Shown here: piece after piece, positions 63,986-64,000 of the stretch
Layout of the letters: every line of letters begins with the position of its first letter
Numbering within the stretch: the first letter of the stretch is position 1
Source: Epiperipatus broadwayi
Lineage: Eukaryota > Onychophora > Udeonychophora > Euonychophora > Peripatidae
Length of the DNA stretch: 64,000 bases
Reading direction: 5' to 3'
NCBI GenBank assembly: GCA_028023455.1
Contig: JAQFVV010012402.1
Location: forward strand, 11,948,292-12,012,291
Made by a program: the position numbers and the translations under genes
Notes under the pieces: model-generated
The model's input: the letters and a program-made list of their open reading frames with translations, nothing else
What the model was told of the DNA's origin: nothing
Databases searched by the model: none

Positions 63986-64000
63986 ATTTGATAAGTTTAC

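Overview
The window reads as nuclear DNA of an AT-rich invertebrate animal. By eye about three quarters of it is A+T. Genes are sparse, the one clear gene is split by introns with GT-AG borders, and the repeats are typical of animals: RTE-like and other non-LTR retrotransposons, a Penelope-like element with a GIY-YIG domain, Ty3-like LTRs, tRNA-derived SINE-like pieces and hammerhead ribozyme repeats. I cannot fix the phylum from this sequence. There are no operons, no CRISPR arrays and no tRNA or rRNA genes that I can support.

Layout. 1-9.1 kb: AT-rich non-coding DNA with two fold-back elements (1.2 and 5.1 kb), a decayed gag-like coding region on the minus strand (5.9-7.3 kb), a hammerhead ribozyme (7.8 kb) and a SINE-like segment. 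9135-12400: one 3,266-bp coding exon of MLH3, the MutL homologue that works with MLH1 in mismatch repair and meiotic crossing-over. It starts inside the ATPase domain and stops before the endonuclease domain, so neighbouring exons lie in large introns or outside the window. 12.4-22.6 kb: AT-rich DNA, probably intron at first, with an inverted repeat and one copy of a dispersed repeat. 22.6-23.8 kb: an RTE-type LINE fragment. 25.3-26.4 kb: an element with terminal inverted repeats carrying four tandem units. 28 kb: second copy of the dispersed repeat.

30.2-39.9 kb: a nest of elements. A minus-strand LINE with an SGNH-esterase ORF1 and an endonuclease/reverse transcriptase ORF2 is interrupted by a 1.07-kb palindromic element carrying two inverted hammerhead-like motifs and bounded by a 10-bp target duplication, by a Ty3-like solo LTR, and probably by an internally deleted LTR element. 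40.8-42.0 kb: two Penelope-like fragments head to head. 42.2-43.2 kb: a tandem repeat of about 410-425 bp with a complete type I hammerhead in each full unit, followed by a 54-bp perfect palindrome. 43.3-64 kb: mostly AT-rich non-coding DNA with a 200-bp tandem repeat (49.3-49.8 kb), a possible terminal exon of an unrecognised gene (53.8 kb), a decayed LINE (54.3-56.1 kb), and strong palindromes at 58.9-59.3 and 63.8-64.0 kb.

The most interesting signal is the set of hammerhead ribozymes. The copies at 7.8 kb and 42.6/43.0 kb, about 35 kb apart, have the same fold, and two stem regions differ by paired changes that keep base pairing. This suggests a small retrozyme-like or satellite-like family whose RNA cleaves itself.
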